Source of the DNA: Phymatolithon calcareum
Lineage: Eukaryota; Rhodophyta; Florideophyceae; Hapalidiales
NCBI GenBank assembly: GCA_977006965.1
Contig: OZ345353.1
Coordinates: 3,162,001 to 3,226,000, forward strand
DNA length: 64,000 bases
Direction: 5' to 3'
Part shown: positions 30,434 to 42,043 of the stretch, one piece after another
How the letters are laid out: each line of letters begins with the position of its first letter
How positions within the stretch are numbered: position 1 is the first letter of the stretch
Notes under the pieces: generated by a model
What the model was told of the DNA's origin: nothing
Seen by the model: the letters and a program-made list of their open reading frames with translations, nothing else
Database searches by the model: none
Program-made: the position numbers and the translations under genes

Positions 30434-31394
30434 CTACATTGTAGCAGTGTCTGGATCTAAACATAAACTGCTGTCTGGGCTTCCCACCTGAACGACGTTC
30501 AGTGAACGCTCCGTTTCCATCTCCACCTGTCGCAAGGGCCGTGTGTTTCGGAAGCCAACAAGGCCTGCCGGCGCGTTATGGAAGAGACTGTATGCAATTA
30601 GCGCCAAATCAGAGCCAAACACCGTCTCCACGACAGACCTAGGGACAGGGATGAGCTTAGTCGCCAACGGCCGGTACGACCCGCCTCTTCCCACAGCATG
30701 ACTGTCAAGAGCACCCTGAGTAATAATCAAATTTAGTCTGCGGCACTTGGAGGGGCTCCTGGCTCTCTCCATCCGCGGAAGGAAAGACCCAGGAGCCCGT
30801 CCAATTGCCGCGGAACAAATCACATGGGCACCACGGCTAGTGCCAAAAAGGTGGTATCGGATCGAGTGCGGCGAATGTCGCATAAGATCAGCAATGAGAA
30901 CGTGTACACCGCGACTTCCCTCATTATTCGCATGTCGTTCGAATTATCCAAACACAATATCCTGAGTGACGAATAGTAGTCCGCCAGTCATACTGCGGTC
31001 AATGACACCAACGATAGGAGTTTCAGTTACTTTTCCTCTCTCCTCGACAAGGACGCGCACATCACCGCAATGAATCTGACTATCATCGATAATGCTAGCT
31101 GAAGCGTGCGCCGCGAAACTGCCTTGCACTGCGATTTGGTCCGCGACATCAATAAGACATGTTTTCACGGACTCAAGACATCGCACTGGCGCATCGCTGC
31201 TTTCGCCGTCGCTGAAGGTCTTCATGACTTCTTCCTTGTAATTCTCTATGGCACGCATGCATGGAGAGTTTTGTAAGTTGGGGAGATTGTTCGAACTTGA
31301 GAGGTCTGACGTGGCGAGCATTTCTGCTTCAACGCTAGACTCGCGGAGCAAGTTCAATAGCGTTTCGACGCGAGCCTTGTTAATTGGCTCCGGT
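30434..31394 (-). pseudogene. Unrecognised conserved gene remnant, duplicate
   Basis: Same sequence as 2684-3644, with the same single TAA near 30942. See the description there: an acidic N-terminal part, then DQIAVQGSFAAHASASIIDD and IITQGALDSHAVGRGGSYRP. Confidence 0.5.
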
Positions 31395-31506
31395 TAGAAG
31401 AAGTTCAGCCCAACATCATGCTCACCATGAAACACATGTACAGTATCGGTACTGCAATGTTCGTAGGGACTGGTAGAGCTCAACTGTGTGTGTCCACGTC
31501 AGTTTG

Positions 31507-33006
31507 CTACTGTAGTTTTGAGCTTGTCTCAACTTTCTCCACCGCCCACTTCAGTCTCCCCCACACCAAGCGCAATTCCGTTTCCAATGCATCTTGACAG
31601 TTACTTTTCGCTTGCTCTTCAACATGGATGAGTTCATTCAGTGTCCGGAAAGCTCTTGACAAAAATGTCAACAAGGGAACAGCATAGTAAACTTTAGCAA
31701 CTTTTGTGAGTGCAATACCCATTTCTGCACAGTAAACAGACAAACTCTTGGGGTTGAAGATAGAAAGGTCAAAAAGAGAGCAACCTACATGAGATTGATT
31801 CCAGTCGAAAAAGCAAAACGACCCAGTTGTTCCGCCCGGCCGAAACATATTTCCTGTCGGCAAATCACCGTGAACGAAAGTCGTTGGCACCTTTGCATTT
31901 CGAACGTCACGTAAAGCTCGGATAATGTACGCTTTCCAACGCTTCACATATTTGAATGGCTCATTATCCTTCAGAAAATTAAGCTCTTCGTGTTTAAGTA
32001 AAAAGTCGAGGTTCTTCTCCATCCATTCTGTACTCAGAACCATCATTCCTGCCGCTTCCAGTTCCGGAATCGCTGACATGCTCGCCTTATGCAGCTCGGC
32101 CAGGTCTCTGAAAAACTGCGGCAATTCGCTATCTTCAATACCATTATCGAGTAGACCCCATTCTTTTCCGTGATCGGCTGATATCGTGATCCTCTCTTTC
32201 GTGTCAATCAAGAGGGGCTTCGCCACAAACGAAGGTGCTACCTTGCACAACACCGATGTTATCGCCGCCTCATTGCAGAAAATAGGTGAACATTTCAGGA
32301 AGTAGAACCCTTTGTCGGTGTTCACTCGAAGTAAACTGCAAAGCATTGTTGCTTTCAGTTGAATCACCGGTCCCATCACCTCTAGTCCATGCGATCTCAG
32401 AACCCTGCACATCCATTCCGCCTTTTCCGTGAACCATCCCACTCGGCCCCACGCAACGCGCAAATCCGGTTCTCTTCGTTGCAATATGCTGTTCAGCTCT
32501 TCGCGGATAGCATGCCGTCCCTCCTCGTCGCAATGGTCAATCTCAGCTTCTTCCATACCCACCCACTCCCACCCTTGCGGAAGAGTAATTGGATCTTCAT
32601 GTGTCTCGAAAATGATCACAGATCGAACAACCCAGGCTTCGGAAATCTCCTTTTCCCGATTCCATATCCATCGCAAGATCGTAACTGGAAAGTTGAACCC
32701 AAGTTTCAGTTTCAATTCATTCATCATATTGGGAGCGATTGGCGAATTTATAAGGTGTCCAAAACATTGCGGAAGCATCCACTTGTCTCAATTACGAATG
32801 GCAAGAATTCGATTCCGTGTCGTGTCGGGAATGAGCAATTGTAGCTCGTTGACCTCATCTCTTGCGCAGCGTTCCCATGTCAACAAACAGTCTTTCGATT
32901 CCTCCATAGCGCCTCCTTGATGCTCCTCCGTTGTTCCCGAGAGCGCCTTGTCGCTTGGAATGACGTATGTGACTTTGCCTCGCTGCACGAAGATCGCAGA
33001 TCCCAC
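31507..33006 (-). pseudogene. Nudix-like/APH-fold kinase, nonsense-disrupted duplicate
   Basis: Duplicate of 3757-5256 with the same TGA in the RNGDKW motif (near 32790). HGDLPTGN, FDWNQ and FLKCSP are all kept. The few differences from the left copy are scattered and mostly outside this frame. Confidence 0.82.
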
Positions 33007-33936
33007 GACTCGAAAATTGCTCTGTGTAAGTTGTCATACTGTGCAGGTTGCCACGGAACATGTCCGCCCTGTTGTGGATACACATCCTTCATATACAGTA
33101 CATCATAGGTCCACACATGTGCCTGATCGTCCTATCATATTGTCTCATAACACGCCCAAGATAGATTCATATCCCTCACAGGCTTGTACTTATTTTCTTT
33201 TGTGCAACTAATCCATCGCACTATTTCGGATGTTGCCGTCATTCCAGATCGTCAAGCATATTAACTGTAAACTCAGGAAAGTGAAAACGAAGGGTAGTTT
33301 TAAGTATCTTTCCATATATGAATACGTTATACCGTATTCGTGACTTTCGCGTTCATGCACGGTGGACCATGTCCAGTGGACCTCGTAAGGGAAAAAGAAC
33401 AGCACAGAGCCAAGTAAGTGAAATGAAGCGTGGGTCGACAGAATGGAAAGATTGCGGTTGAGCTGCTTTGATTCTGAATGGTGCCGACTCCGAGCAGTGA
33501 GGGTCCAGTATCCTTTGCGTTCGTTTACCATTGGAATGCGAGCCTCTTGAGTCTGTGGAAACTTCATTAAGTTGTTCTGGACCTCCACTTCTGTTCTTTG
33601 GTAATCACAAGTAGTATCCAACGCGACGATCTTGACGGCAATGGTTCCTTAGCAATATTACCCATTTCGGACTGCTCGATCAATTCGACTACTTGCCGAA
33701 CGCTGATCTACTCGCGTGTCGATCGTCACCAGAATCGCGAACGTTCTTTTGTAACAGAGCGGAAAAATATCTCATGTACCCGGACATCGGAAAAATACAT
33801 ATAGGAGAAAATACTACGAGTGAAAGAGAGTCCAAATCGTTACGGTATGTCGGCGTCCGTGATTTGTTTTTCCGACGGCAGAGCTTCGATCTTTAAATAT
33901 CATTTGAAATCTGTACCAGAAACCAGAATCGCTTAC
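33007..33936 (-). other. TOP3-kinase spacer, fourth unit
   Basis: Duplicate of 5257-6186 with a few substitutions. Confidence 0.4.
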
Positions 33937-33991
33937 CGGTCACTGTCCCACCCGCGGCGTCGTTAAAGCTCGGTTTGACGAGAAGAGACAT
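33937..33991 (-). other. Candidate first exon, fourth unit
   Basis: Identical to 6187-6241: ATG at 33991, MSLLVKPSFNDAAG, then a GTAAGC donor. The distance to the TOP3 stop (34025-34027) is 33 nt. Confidence 0.45.
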
Positions 33992-34828
33992 TGCTACTCG
34001 GAGTTGATTGGTGCGGACAAAAAGTCAACGTCGTCGCCGAAAGCTGCTTCCTCTAGTCTGTCTCTGTCCCCCGTTACTCCCTCTTCCCGCACCTCTACCT
34101 CCGCCCCAACGTCTACCCCTGCCACCGCTATCCTCAATGTCCCCGTGTCCCACACTTCCAGGGTGTAGTGGTTTGGGGATATCGCGGTCGGCACCGGCAC
34201 TGCGTAGCGTGTCATGATACCGATGATCGCACCATATGCACGCCCTGAAATTAATGGGAGTCCCTAGAGCAATATGGGAGTTTTTCCACGATACAGAAAT
34301 GTTGCTCGACCCGCACTGCCCACACAGAACGGCTCCCTCGGCGCTCGCGATTGACTGAGCCACGTATCCAGGGAAGAAGTACACAAAGTTGCAAGATTCC
34401 CTACCTGCGGAATGCGAATAGTGTTACACGAAATGAACTTCTTTGCAGAGTCTCTCGAATCCCGAATATTACACGGGGTTTTACGCAGTGGACATTCCGC
34501 GACATTCGACTCGTTTGACGGCGTGCCCTGCGAAAATCCACGTCTTGGATGTGTGTCCATGACGCATCGAAAGCCTGATATCTTCTTCTCCAGGTTCACA
34601 GCCTCACTAGGTGGATGCGAAATGCAATAAGGACATAACGTGTAACGGGCGTTTGACGATGAATTGGTCCTTTGTACCACTTGAAACTGACACACGGCGC
34701 ACTTCGAATCGTGTGGCTCAATAATCTCAAATCGCGGCAACTCGTGCGGTAAACTTGTGCGATAAATTACATGTCCTGCAATAACTACGATGTGAACCTT
34801 TGCTGACACTCGCATCACCAAAGCCACC

Positions 34829-35088
34829 TGTAATCACTGGGAGTCTTAAGATAAGGAATGGGTTTATCTTGAAAAGGGGTGATCTCTCTCCGATGAGAAG
34901 ATGAGATGCTCCAGTCTAAGGTCCGATTTAGGATCGCCGCTTAAATAGAGCAGGGGCGAGAAATGCACACCCTGTACAAAGAGGGGGAGCACTAACAGAC
35001 ACTACTCTAACAATCCCAATTGGTTGGTATGTTCTCCCTGAGAGTGTAAGTGTCGCTAATTACACTCGTGCAGCATTGCGTGTCTACA
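34829..35088 (-). repeat. LTR (3' by gag orientation) of the short element
   Basis: 260 bp, TG...CA ends, about 99% identical to 36325-36584. Confidence 0.93.
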
Positions 35089-35132
35089 GTGCCCCATACA
35101 CTCGAAGAGTGTATTAATCATTGATGCGCAAT

Positions 35133-35733
35133 GTTTGCTTGGCCTTCTTCGCCAGCTTTTTCTTGCGTGTATTGGACCCCGTCCTTCTTCGCCAGCTTTT
35201 ACCGACCTTGATTTGGACCCCGTCCTTCTTCGCCGCTTTTTCCGGCCTTGGTTTGGACCCCGTCCTTCTTCGCCGCTTTTTCCGGCCTTCGTTTGGACCC
35301 CGTCCTTCTTCGCCGCTTTTTCCGACCTTGAGTTCGACCCCGTCCTTCTTCGCCGCTTTTTCCGACCGTGAGTTGGACCCCGTCCTTCTTCGCCGCTTTT
35401 TCCGACCTTGAGTTGGACCCCGTCCTTCTTCGCCGCTTTTTCCGACCTTGAGTTGGACCCCGTCCTTCTTCGCCGCTTTTACGGACCTTGAGTTGGACCC
35501 CGTCCTTCTTCGCCGCTTTTTCCGACCTTGAGTTGGACCCCGTCCTTCTTCGCCGCTTTTACCGACCTTGATTTGGACCCCGTCCTTCTTCGCCGCTTTT
35601 ACGGACCTTGAGTTGGACCCCGTCCTTCTTCGCCGCTTTTTCCGGCCTTGATTTGGACCCTGTCCTTCTTCGCCGCTTTTTCCGGCCTTGATTTGGACCC
35701 CGTCCTTCTTCGCCGCTTTGCCGACCTTGAGTT
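35133..35733. repeat. 40-bp minisatellite, about 14-15 units
   Basis: The unit is GGACCCCGTCCTTCTTCGCC followed by GCTTTTTCCGACCTTGAGTT, repeated in perfect 40-bp register from 35174 to 35733 after one degenerate copy. Units differ by one to three bases (for example TTTTTCCGG, TTTTACGGA). Because 40 is not a multiple of three, each reading frame cycles through all three translations. On the element's sense (minus) strand this gives a Lys/Arg/Gly-rich sequence with occasional stops where TCCG became TACG or TACC. Confidence 0.97.
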
Positions 35734-35946
35734 TTCATATTTTTTCTGTCCCGCGAATATCATTTGTGTTGATTGCCACACAAATCTACGCTGACCTTCT
35801 CCTCCTTATTGCCGGAGATATAGATAGGTCCCTTCTCTGAATTGGTTGCCTCTGCCAATCCATATTTGCGTTCCTTCTGGAACGTCTTTGTTTCAATTCG
35901 GGCTCCGGTTGCCGTCCTTGATTTTTTTCGCAACAATCGAAGTCGC

Positions 35947-36294
35947 TTAGGAAGTAAACTCCAGAATCCTTGCCGCCGCATGTTCGGTGCGCATTGGCAT
36001 TCGAAGACTGTGTAGAGCCTTCTCTCTTGTCGATGACTCTGTGTACGATACCACCGTCATCGCCGGGGCTTCCTTCTTCTTCTCGTTGACCTCATCATCG
36101 TACCGTTTCCTCGCCTTCAAAAACCTTGTCACAACTCTTGGGTCGAGACTCCGTAAAATCGGGTGGCTCACGGGTTGGAATAGCGCGGCGGTTGGTTGCC
36201 GATCGGTAGGTTGCGCCGACGAAAGACTTCCGCTTCCCATGGTTCGATGATCATCCATTTCCAATTCAAACTTGGACAATCTTCGTCTTAACAC
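35947..36294 (-). CDS. gag-like N-terminal fragment of the short LTR element
   Basis: A 115-residue frame on the minus strand: LSKFELEMDDHRTMGSG, then VSHPILRSLDPRVVTRFLKA and RKRYDDEVNEKKKEAPA, ending with TAA after RILEFTS. The HPIL/SLDP..V..FLKARKRY pattern resembles the N-terminal part of retrotransposon gag proteins. Downstream the frame breaks up and enters the minisatellite, so the rest of gag and all of pol are missing. Confidence 0.55.
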   Translation of the reverse strand: MLRRRLSKFELEMDDHRTMGSGSLSSAQPTDRQPTAALFQPVSHPILRSLDPRVVTRFLKARKRYDDEVNEKKKEAPAMTVVSYTESSTREKALHSLRMPMRTEHAAARILEFTS

Positions 36295-36324
36295 TCAAAC
36301 ATTTTCCTGCAGGAAAGAAATTTC

Positions 36325-36584
36325 TGTAATCACTGGGAGTCTTAAGATAAGGAATGGGTTTATCTTGAAAAGGGGTGATCTCTCTCCGATGAGAAGATGA
36401 GATGCTCCAGTCTAAGGTGCGATTTAGGATCGCCGCTTAAATAGAGCAGGGGCGAGAAATGTACACCCTGTACAAAGAGGGGGAGCACTAACAGACACTA
36501 CTCTAACAATCCCAATTGGTTGGTATGTTCTCCCTGAGAGTGTAAGTGTCGCTAATTACACTCGTGCAGCATTGTGTGTCTACA
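36325..36584 (-). repeat. LTR (5' by gag orientation) of the short element
   Basis: 260-bp partner of 34829-35088. The gag-like frame starts about 30 bases inside it on the minus strand. Confidence 0.93.
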
Positions 36585-38724
36585 CACCGCATCGACAGAG
36601 TTCACGCCCACGACCTCTGCTCCTTCCACCTCCTCCGCGAACTCTACATCGCGACGCTGCTCCTCCATTTTCGGGTCGCCCGTTTAAATCCATAAGCTGA
36701 GATTGGGCACCACAACTTGTCATGTAGCCGCGGTGGAAATATTAAACCTGCTTCGGAAGACATTGCTCAACGTTTCTGTATTATTAAGCAACTAAGCAAA
36801 CTTGGGGCTACACTCAGTCAACGCAGCTTGCAGCACACTTGCAACCTGCGCCTGTCCATTGCCTCTTTTCTCAGACCCTTCTCCTGCTTCACGCGCATAT
36901 ATGCGCAAGCAAGATGGAGCTGATACTTTTCGTGTGAGACGACAAGAGCAATGCCGATTTCCATGGGTGCGAAGCGTCCACCGTTGCCCCTTCTTTCAAG
37001 ACCTAGTTCCGCTCTTGTACTTTCCTGATATACTCCGCGATCGTGGTGCCCGTTCCGATTCTGTAATTATTCATGAGTCCAATGACATCGACCTCCAAGA
37101 GCATCTACGGTGGTCATCACTGTCGAACCACCGGGTGCGGCTTCAGTCGGATGAATTGGTTGATGAACGCCATCATCTTGACCACCAGGACGCGGCCACA
37201 TGAAGGTGACGAGGTCTTGCTGACTGCGCGGAGTAAGAAGCCTGTTTGCAAATTTTCCCATTCTGCATGTCCCGTTTGTTTTTGAATGAGTCCTTTTTAT
37301 AAGTTTCATTGAATTGGTCAGTCTCAGTTCTCGGATAGCTGATTAAACCTTTGTTTTGCAGACTTTCCGCCACCTCCACCAATTTGTCTGCGCTAATCCT
37401 CAGCAAACGCGACTCCGCTTTTTGCAGCTCCACCGTGGACAGGGATAAAGGTCTCCATCTTGACTTGTTGCGCTTGTTGATGCTGACCGCATGCGCGACG
37501 CTTCCTTCGGCTTCACTCTACTCCGCGGCGATCTCGTAGAGCAGATGGGCTGAACATTCATCGACGAGCTGCTTCCGCGCCCATTCGAAAGGCACTGCGG
37601 TACCCACAAGACTGAGCGTGAAGACCCAAAATAGGCGCCTGATAAGTGCTGAATGGTGAGCCAGCGATCCACGACGAGACAAACAATCGGAAACTGACAG
37701 GTCCATAACTGGCCATGGCGCGCCCTTGACCGGAAAGATCCAATATATATCTCTCCACGGATACGGTGAGAAACCTGGTATACGCACTTCCAGCACGCAC
37801 GTCGATCTCCTGTCGGGTATCATCTATGCACGCAATGCGCTTGTTCAGCTTCTCAAGATGGGGGACAGCGCCCAAAAGATCACCGCAGGTCATGGCCGAG
37901 AAGCGGGCACGATAGACCAAAATATCGCCTTTGGCGGAGAGACATACTTCACGAACGTCGAAAGCGATCTCCTTACTATAAGAGTCACAATTGAGCCAGA
38001 GAATGAGCCAGTTTACGTGACGAGTTTCCGCGCGCAGAGTGTCGCCGATATCTTCCTTGTCTTGGACGGTCCATGCGATACGGGTGGCTTTGGGATCAAC
38101 CAGGGCACCAGGATCAACGAACTCCACTTACCATACTGTGCCTCGAAATCTGTTTTCTTGAGACGGCCGGTGACGGACGTGAAGACCATACGACAGGGGA
38201 TACTGTTAGGTGACATGTCGAACTCGAAGATGCGATTGTATATCGAGTATCCATTGCGCACGGTCACTGCTCCACCCTGCCGTAGGACACTGACGATTTC
38301 CTTCGAAGCAGACGGCTTCTCCGCCACGTTCAGCACGCGCTACACAATCGCGACCTTGACGGTCGATGAAATGCAACCGACGAGGGAGGCATTGTCGTGT
38401 TCCGAAAACCTTCCTGCATCTACCTGTGCATGATGGGCTGGGTTGGGGCGAGAATTCTTGGCTGTATACTGTATGAGGTATGATTCAACACGGATATTCT
38501 TGAATTTTTCCCTATGGCACTGGATGCCGCGCGCAGTGCGCGCACTGCGATCCGGTCATAAGTGCACATCATATTCGACCCGTCCGGTCGTCGTGAGGGA
38601 GAAAGGTTTCTTCGTCGGCCGGGTGATGATATTAAATTATGACACGTGAAGCTGCTTATGTAGCACTTTTTTTGACGAATCTGGGTTTTGAATGGCCTTT
38701 ATCTTGCGCCGTGAGTAAAGCACC

Positions 38725-39188
38725 GTGATAAGCCGAGGTCTCATATCCGTGCCGAAGGCCCATATGCTGTCGGAGCTTGGGAAATCATTCAGAAAAAAAG
38801 CGCTTCTTGTCCACACCGATCGCGATGATGGTAGAAACGAAGAGGAGTTCGATAGGCTGCAGCTCGCTTTCTTTTCCATTTTCGTTGGCGTAATTCGCGA
38901 TGTCTATAACCAGCAAGGCGAGAACGGCATTTCACATGTTAAGTGTACTGCGTCTGGCGTATTTGCGTGGATGGCAGAGGAAGCTAAGGGAAAAGAAAAT
39001 ATGACGAGGAAGAGGATTTGTCGCACATCGACATCGACGTGGACGAGAACAATGTAACTCCAGTGGCCGACGAGAAGGATGAACTGGTCGCCGAGATCAA
39101 GCAGAAGAGGAAGGAGGAGAAGACACATTACGACGCATGGGTCGATCGTATGGGTGCTCAAGGTGCCACCTTGAGCACAGTGTTCTAG
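38725..39188 (+). pseudogene. J-domain pseudogene, duplicate
   Basis: Copy of 9581-10044 with the same HTD in place of HPD and the same frame change before the acidic tail (DLSHIDIDVDENN). A synonymous difference lies near 38966. Confidence 0.7.
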
Positions 39189-39585
39189 AGGAGGTTTCGG
39201 TTCCCATGAAAGAGACAAATGGGAGTAAGAAGAAGAAACATAGTTGATGAACCGTGTAACAATTGAAGTCAAGTTTTAGTTGACAGTGGTCTTCGCTAAA
39301 TGAAATAATTTGATCCATCGATTTTTTCTCTGGTCTTCTCTTGCTAAATAGTCGCTCTACCCAACATATCTTTGCTCTCTTGGAGCACGTTTTTTGAAAG
39401 TTTGTGACTATCACTGCAGAGCTCCTTGTTTTCAGTTCATGCTCTATTAGAGTAGCAGGTTTCATAACAGGCAACGCAGAACAACAAATTTAATAATATT
39501 ATCCACGGCGTATCCCTAAAACAATTGCCGTCCGTCCTATGCGAGGGTACGGTCGCAGGCCATAATTCTTCATGATTGAGCGGTC

Positions 39586-41512
39586 ATGTGTCTTAAGTTG
39601 AATACTCTTGGTAAACGTCAAAAGTCAATCATCTACCGAGCCAGCCTCACTCGAAAAGTCGAATCACAGCGCGACCAACTGCATTCACTGACAATGAGTC
39701 TTTCGAACCTTGATGACGTCATTTTTGACTCTGATGACTCTCATATCCCTACTTTTCGTTGCCGCCGCTATCGGCGAGGAGGAATGTAACCGGAACCACG
39801 CAAGATGCGGAGCAATGCGTCATTATCAACGATAATGAAGCGAGTGACGATATTGTTGAAGGAACCCCACCGCCTACTGAGAGCAGAACTGTTCCTGACA
39901 CTCTGTCGCTGCTGGATACAGCTATGGATCGCCAAGAGCGCTCCCGTACTCTGCCCTATTCGCCAGTACATCGTTCCTTGTCTCCCTTGACGATGACACA
40001 CCGCTCAAATTCTTCTCAGGTGGGATTTGTGGGCATTTTCCCTGCCTCTTCATCTACGGTTCCTGTAATTGTGCGTACAGATTCATCGAAGAAGCGTTCT
40101 ATCTCTTTCCAGACAACCACGGAAATGTTTCCTTCCACTCCATCGGTGCAACAGATCCCTATTTCAGAAACCGCCGAAGAGGATGTTGCTTTGGTTGAAT
40201 TGGTTGAAGTTGTGGAGAAAAGCCTCTCGCAAAAGGTTCCACAGGGAACTGGATCAAATAATGGGAGTTTTGAACCCCTGAATGCCACAGTTGAACCCGG
40301 ATCTGACAATTTTAAGGCAGCTGAAAAGGTAACTAGGGAAATGAACGCCAAGGAACACAGAACGGAACTCTCGATGTGCTGTTAACATCCTGGTGCGGTA
40401 TCTGTACACGCTGTTTTACAATAATAGTTCCGCATACCTTGAGGAGCTAGCAGGATTGGCTGAAGCGAACGTGGTAGAAGGATGTGCCAATTTCTCTCAT
40501 AAACTGATGAATGTGTCTTTGATGGCCATCCGCAAAGCCATGAACTGCCAGAAAATGTTCTTCAGCTCCTCAATCGATTTCTTATCAGTTTCGTCGTGCA
40601 TTACACGTCCAAGAATGGAAGTCGAGTGACTCCGAACACCATACACAATTATATACTAGGCATTCAAAGGTCCTTAAAGAGCTGAAAGTATCTGATATCT
40701 CTCCTGACCGGAAACGTTTTCGCAGATCCGGAGAATGGTCTCGTTTTCGTCATGGACAATCTATTCAGTGAGCAGCAATCAAACGGAATTCACGTGAAGA
40801 GCCACAACAGACTTTCGCAGGCAGATCTCCGAAAAATATTCGAATCTAACCTTACTCGGGCTGCCACTTCGGACGGCTTCCTTGCTCGTTTGATCTTTAC
40901 AGTCAGGATTTCTTGTGGTGTTCGCACAACATTCATGCACGAAGTTGAGATGCGCCAGTTCACCAAAACACTTCTCTACGGGGATGATATATGGGTTTAC
41001 AAAGAGCGTATTGGAAGCCAGTCTAGATTTTCGAAGACACAACCGGGCAGAATGCGAGCTGTGACTGTTAAGAAAGCCATTATTCCAATTTTCACCAACC
41101 TTTTTTTGGTGGCCTACTGAATCCGTATGAGATTCTGGACGAGTATATGCACTATTGCAGAGCACTTGGCGAGTTTTCAAATCGCTTCTTTGTGCAAACG
41201 AACACCAAGGCGACGAGTAAGGAGAATTGGTTGAAGAAACAGCACTTGGGGAAGCATTCGTTCTCAAGGATGATCAAAAATGTTTGCCAAGCCGAAGAAA
41301 TAATTGGAGATGGGCTTATGAAGAGCTTCACACCGCACGGTATGAGAGCAACGATGATCTCTTTGCTCATAGAAGCAGGTCACAGCGATGCGGCAATCGC
41401 ACTTCAAACAGGTCATCGGGACTTGAACTCTCTGAAGTCTTACCACGGCCTGCTGGGGGGCATTGGTTCCAGACAGCAGAGTTCGTTAAAAGTAAGCCTT
41501 TCGTGGACGTAG
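39586..41512 (+). pseudogene. Crypton-like tyrosine recombinase, frame-disrupted
   Basis: Pieces in successive frames read as one protein. They are a basic leader (KVESQRDQLHS), a Ser/Thr-rich linker (39759-40385) and a core-binding domain (VVHYTSKNGSRVTPNTIHNY, about 40600-40660, in a different frame from 40393-40629). The catalytic half follows with GVRTTFMHE (first Arg), KTLLYGDD, then 41147-41512 with TPHGMRATMISLLIEAGHSD (HxxR), QTGHRDLNSLKSYHGL (GH and the Tyr nucleophile). These are the R-K-HxxR-H-Y residues of tyrosine recombinases, and the layout fits eukaryotic Crypton-type elements. A stop near 40383 and frame changes near 40630 and 41105 disrupt it. No inverted repeats were found, as expected for Cryptons. 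Confidence 0.72.
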
Positions 41513-41848
41513 ATTGTGATCAGAAACCGTTGAAGATGGGTAAGTTCGACAGTGGCGGCGCTGCTAAAGGTCAAATCTCGGTAGCTTCTGAACCCGCTGT
41601 ACTTAAATGTGTCCTATCTCTGGCACTCCACTGCATCATCCAGCCTCAAGACCTGTCTATATTTCCACCTCTGCGTTTCCGGATACCAATGATCCGCGTA
41701 GAGACAACCTGACATACGCTGCTGCTGGCTTCGTAGATAACAGTTCTACTGTGAACATTAATGTTCACTATCACAAAAATCAGTAGCGTTTTATTTCTCT
41801 AGATCCTTTTCTATCAGAGTTACAATCTTCAGGAAAGCCATTAGAAAA

Positions 41849-42032
41849 ATCTAGCAGTATGAGTTCATTTAAAAACTATGTCGATATCGACTGATCAGCT
41901 TGTTAACACACAGAATACGCATAGTTCTATATAAGAATATACTGCAGCACCAAACATCCCATTTCAAAATCTACCAGTATGAGTTCATTTAAAAACTATG
42001 CTGATATCAACTGATCAGCTTGTGAACACACG
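41849..42032. repeat. Two direct repeats of about 65 bp
   Basis: AATCTAGCAGTATGAGTTCA... at 41849-41914 recurs at 41967-42032 with a few changes (119-bp spacing). The second copy ends next to the PIF/Harbinger-type element's target site. Confidence 0.85.
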
Positions 42033-42043
42033 AAATTGGCACA

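Larger units (their letters stand above)
34829..36584 (-). mobile_element. Short non-autonomous LTR element with internal minisatellite
   Basis: LTRs of 260 bp at 34829-35088 and 36325-36584 differ at about three positions. A 4-bp target duplication CACC (34825-34828 and 36585-36588) is confirmed by the empty site at 7439-7447. The interior is about 1.2 kb, with a gag-like N-terminal fragment on the minus strand next to the right LTR and an array of 40-bp repeats. No pol is present. On the minus strand the LTR reads TGTAGACACACAATG...CAGTGATTACA. The structure is that of a gag-only or TRIM/LARD-like derivative mobilised by a relative. Confidence 0.93.
34025..38355 (-). pseudogene. TOP3: DNA topoisomerase III pseudogene split by an LTR element
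   Basis: Duplicate of 6275-9210 lacking the 358-bp insertion but interrupted at 34828/36589 by a 1756-bp LTR element in the Gly-rich linker. The same lesions are present: NCDSYSKE instead of DxDxxGE, and TAG in IAAE-stop-SEAEG. The tyrosine region GLISYPRTETDQF (Tyr at 37335-37337) and the zinc fingers CPLRKTPCNIRDSRDSAKKF and CGQC...CIWC are recognisable. Confidence 0.88.
27751..39690. repeat. Segmental duplication, right copy
   Basis: This is the counterpart of 1-10546. The first 6.7 kb show only isolated substitutions (for example near 31779, 33056 and 33348). The part from about 34400 on differs a little more. It contains the empty site for the left copy's 358-bp element and carries its own 1756-bp LTR element. 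Confidence 0.97.

Noticed and set aside
35121-35411. A plus-strand frame with repeated DPVLLRRFFRP, which looks like a repeat protein.
   Set aside because: It is the antisense reading of the minisatellite. The gag-like frame places the element's sense strand on the minus strand.
35133-35733. Regular 40-bp repeats that could be taken for a CRISPR array.
   Set aside because: The units are contiguous with no unique spacers, and the sequence is inside an LTR element of a eukaryote. It is a minisatellite.
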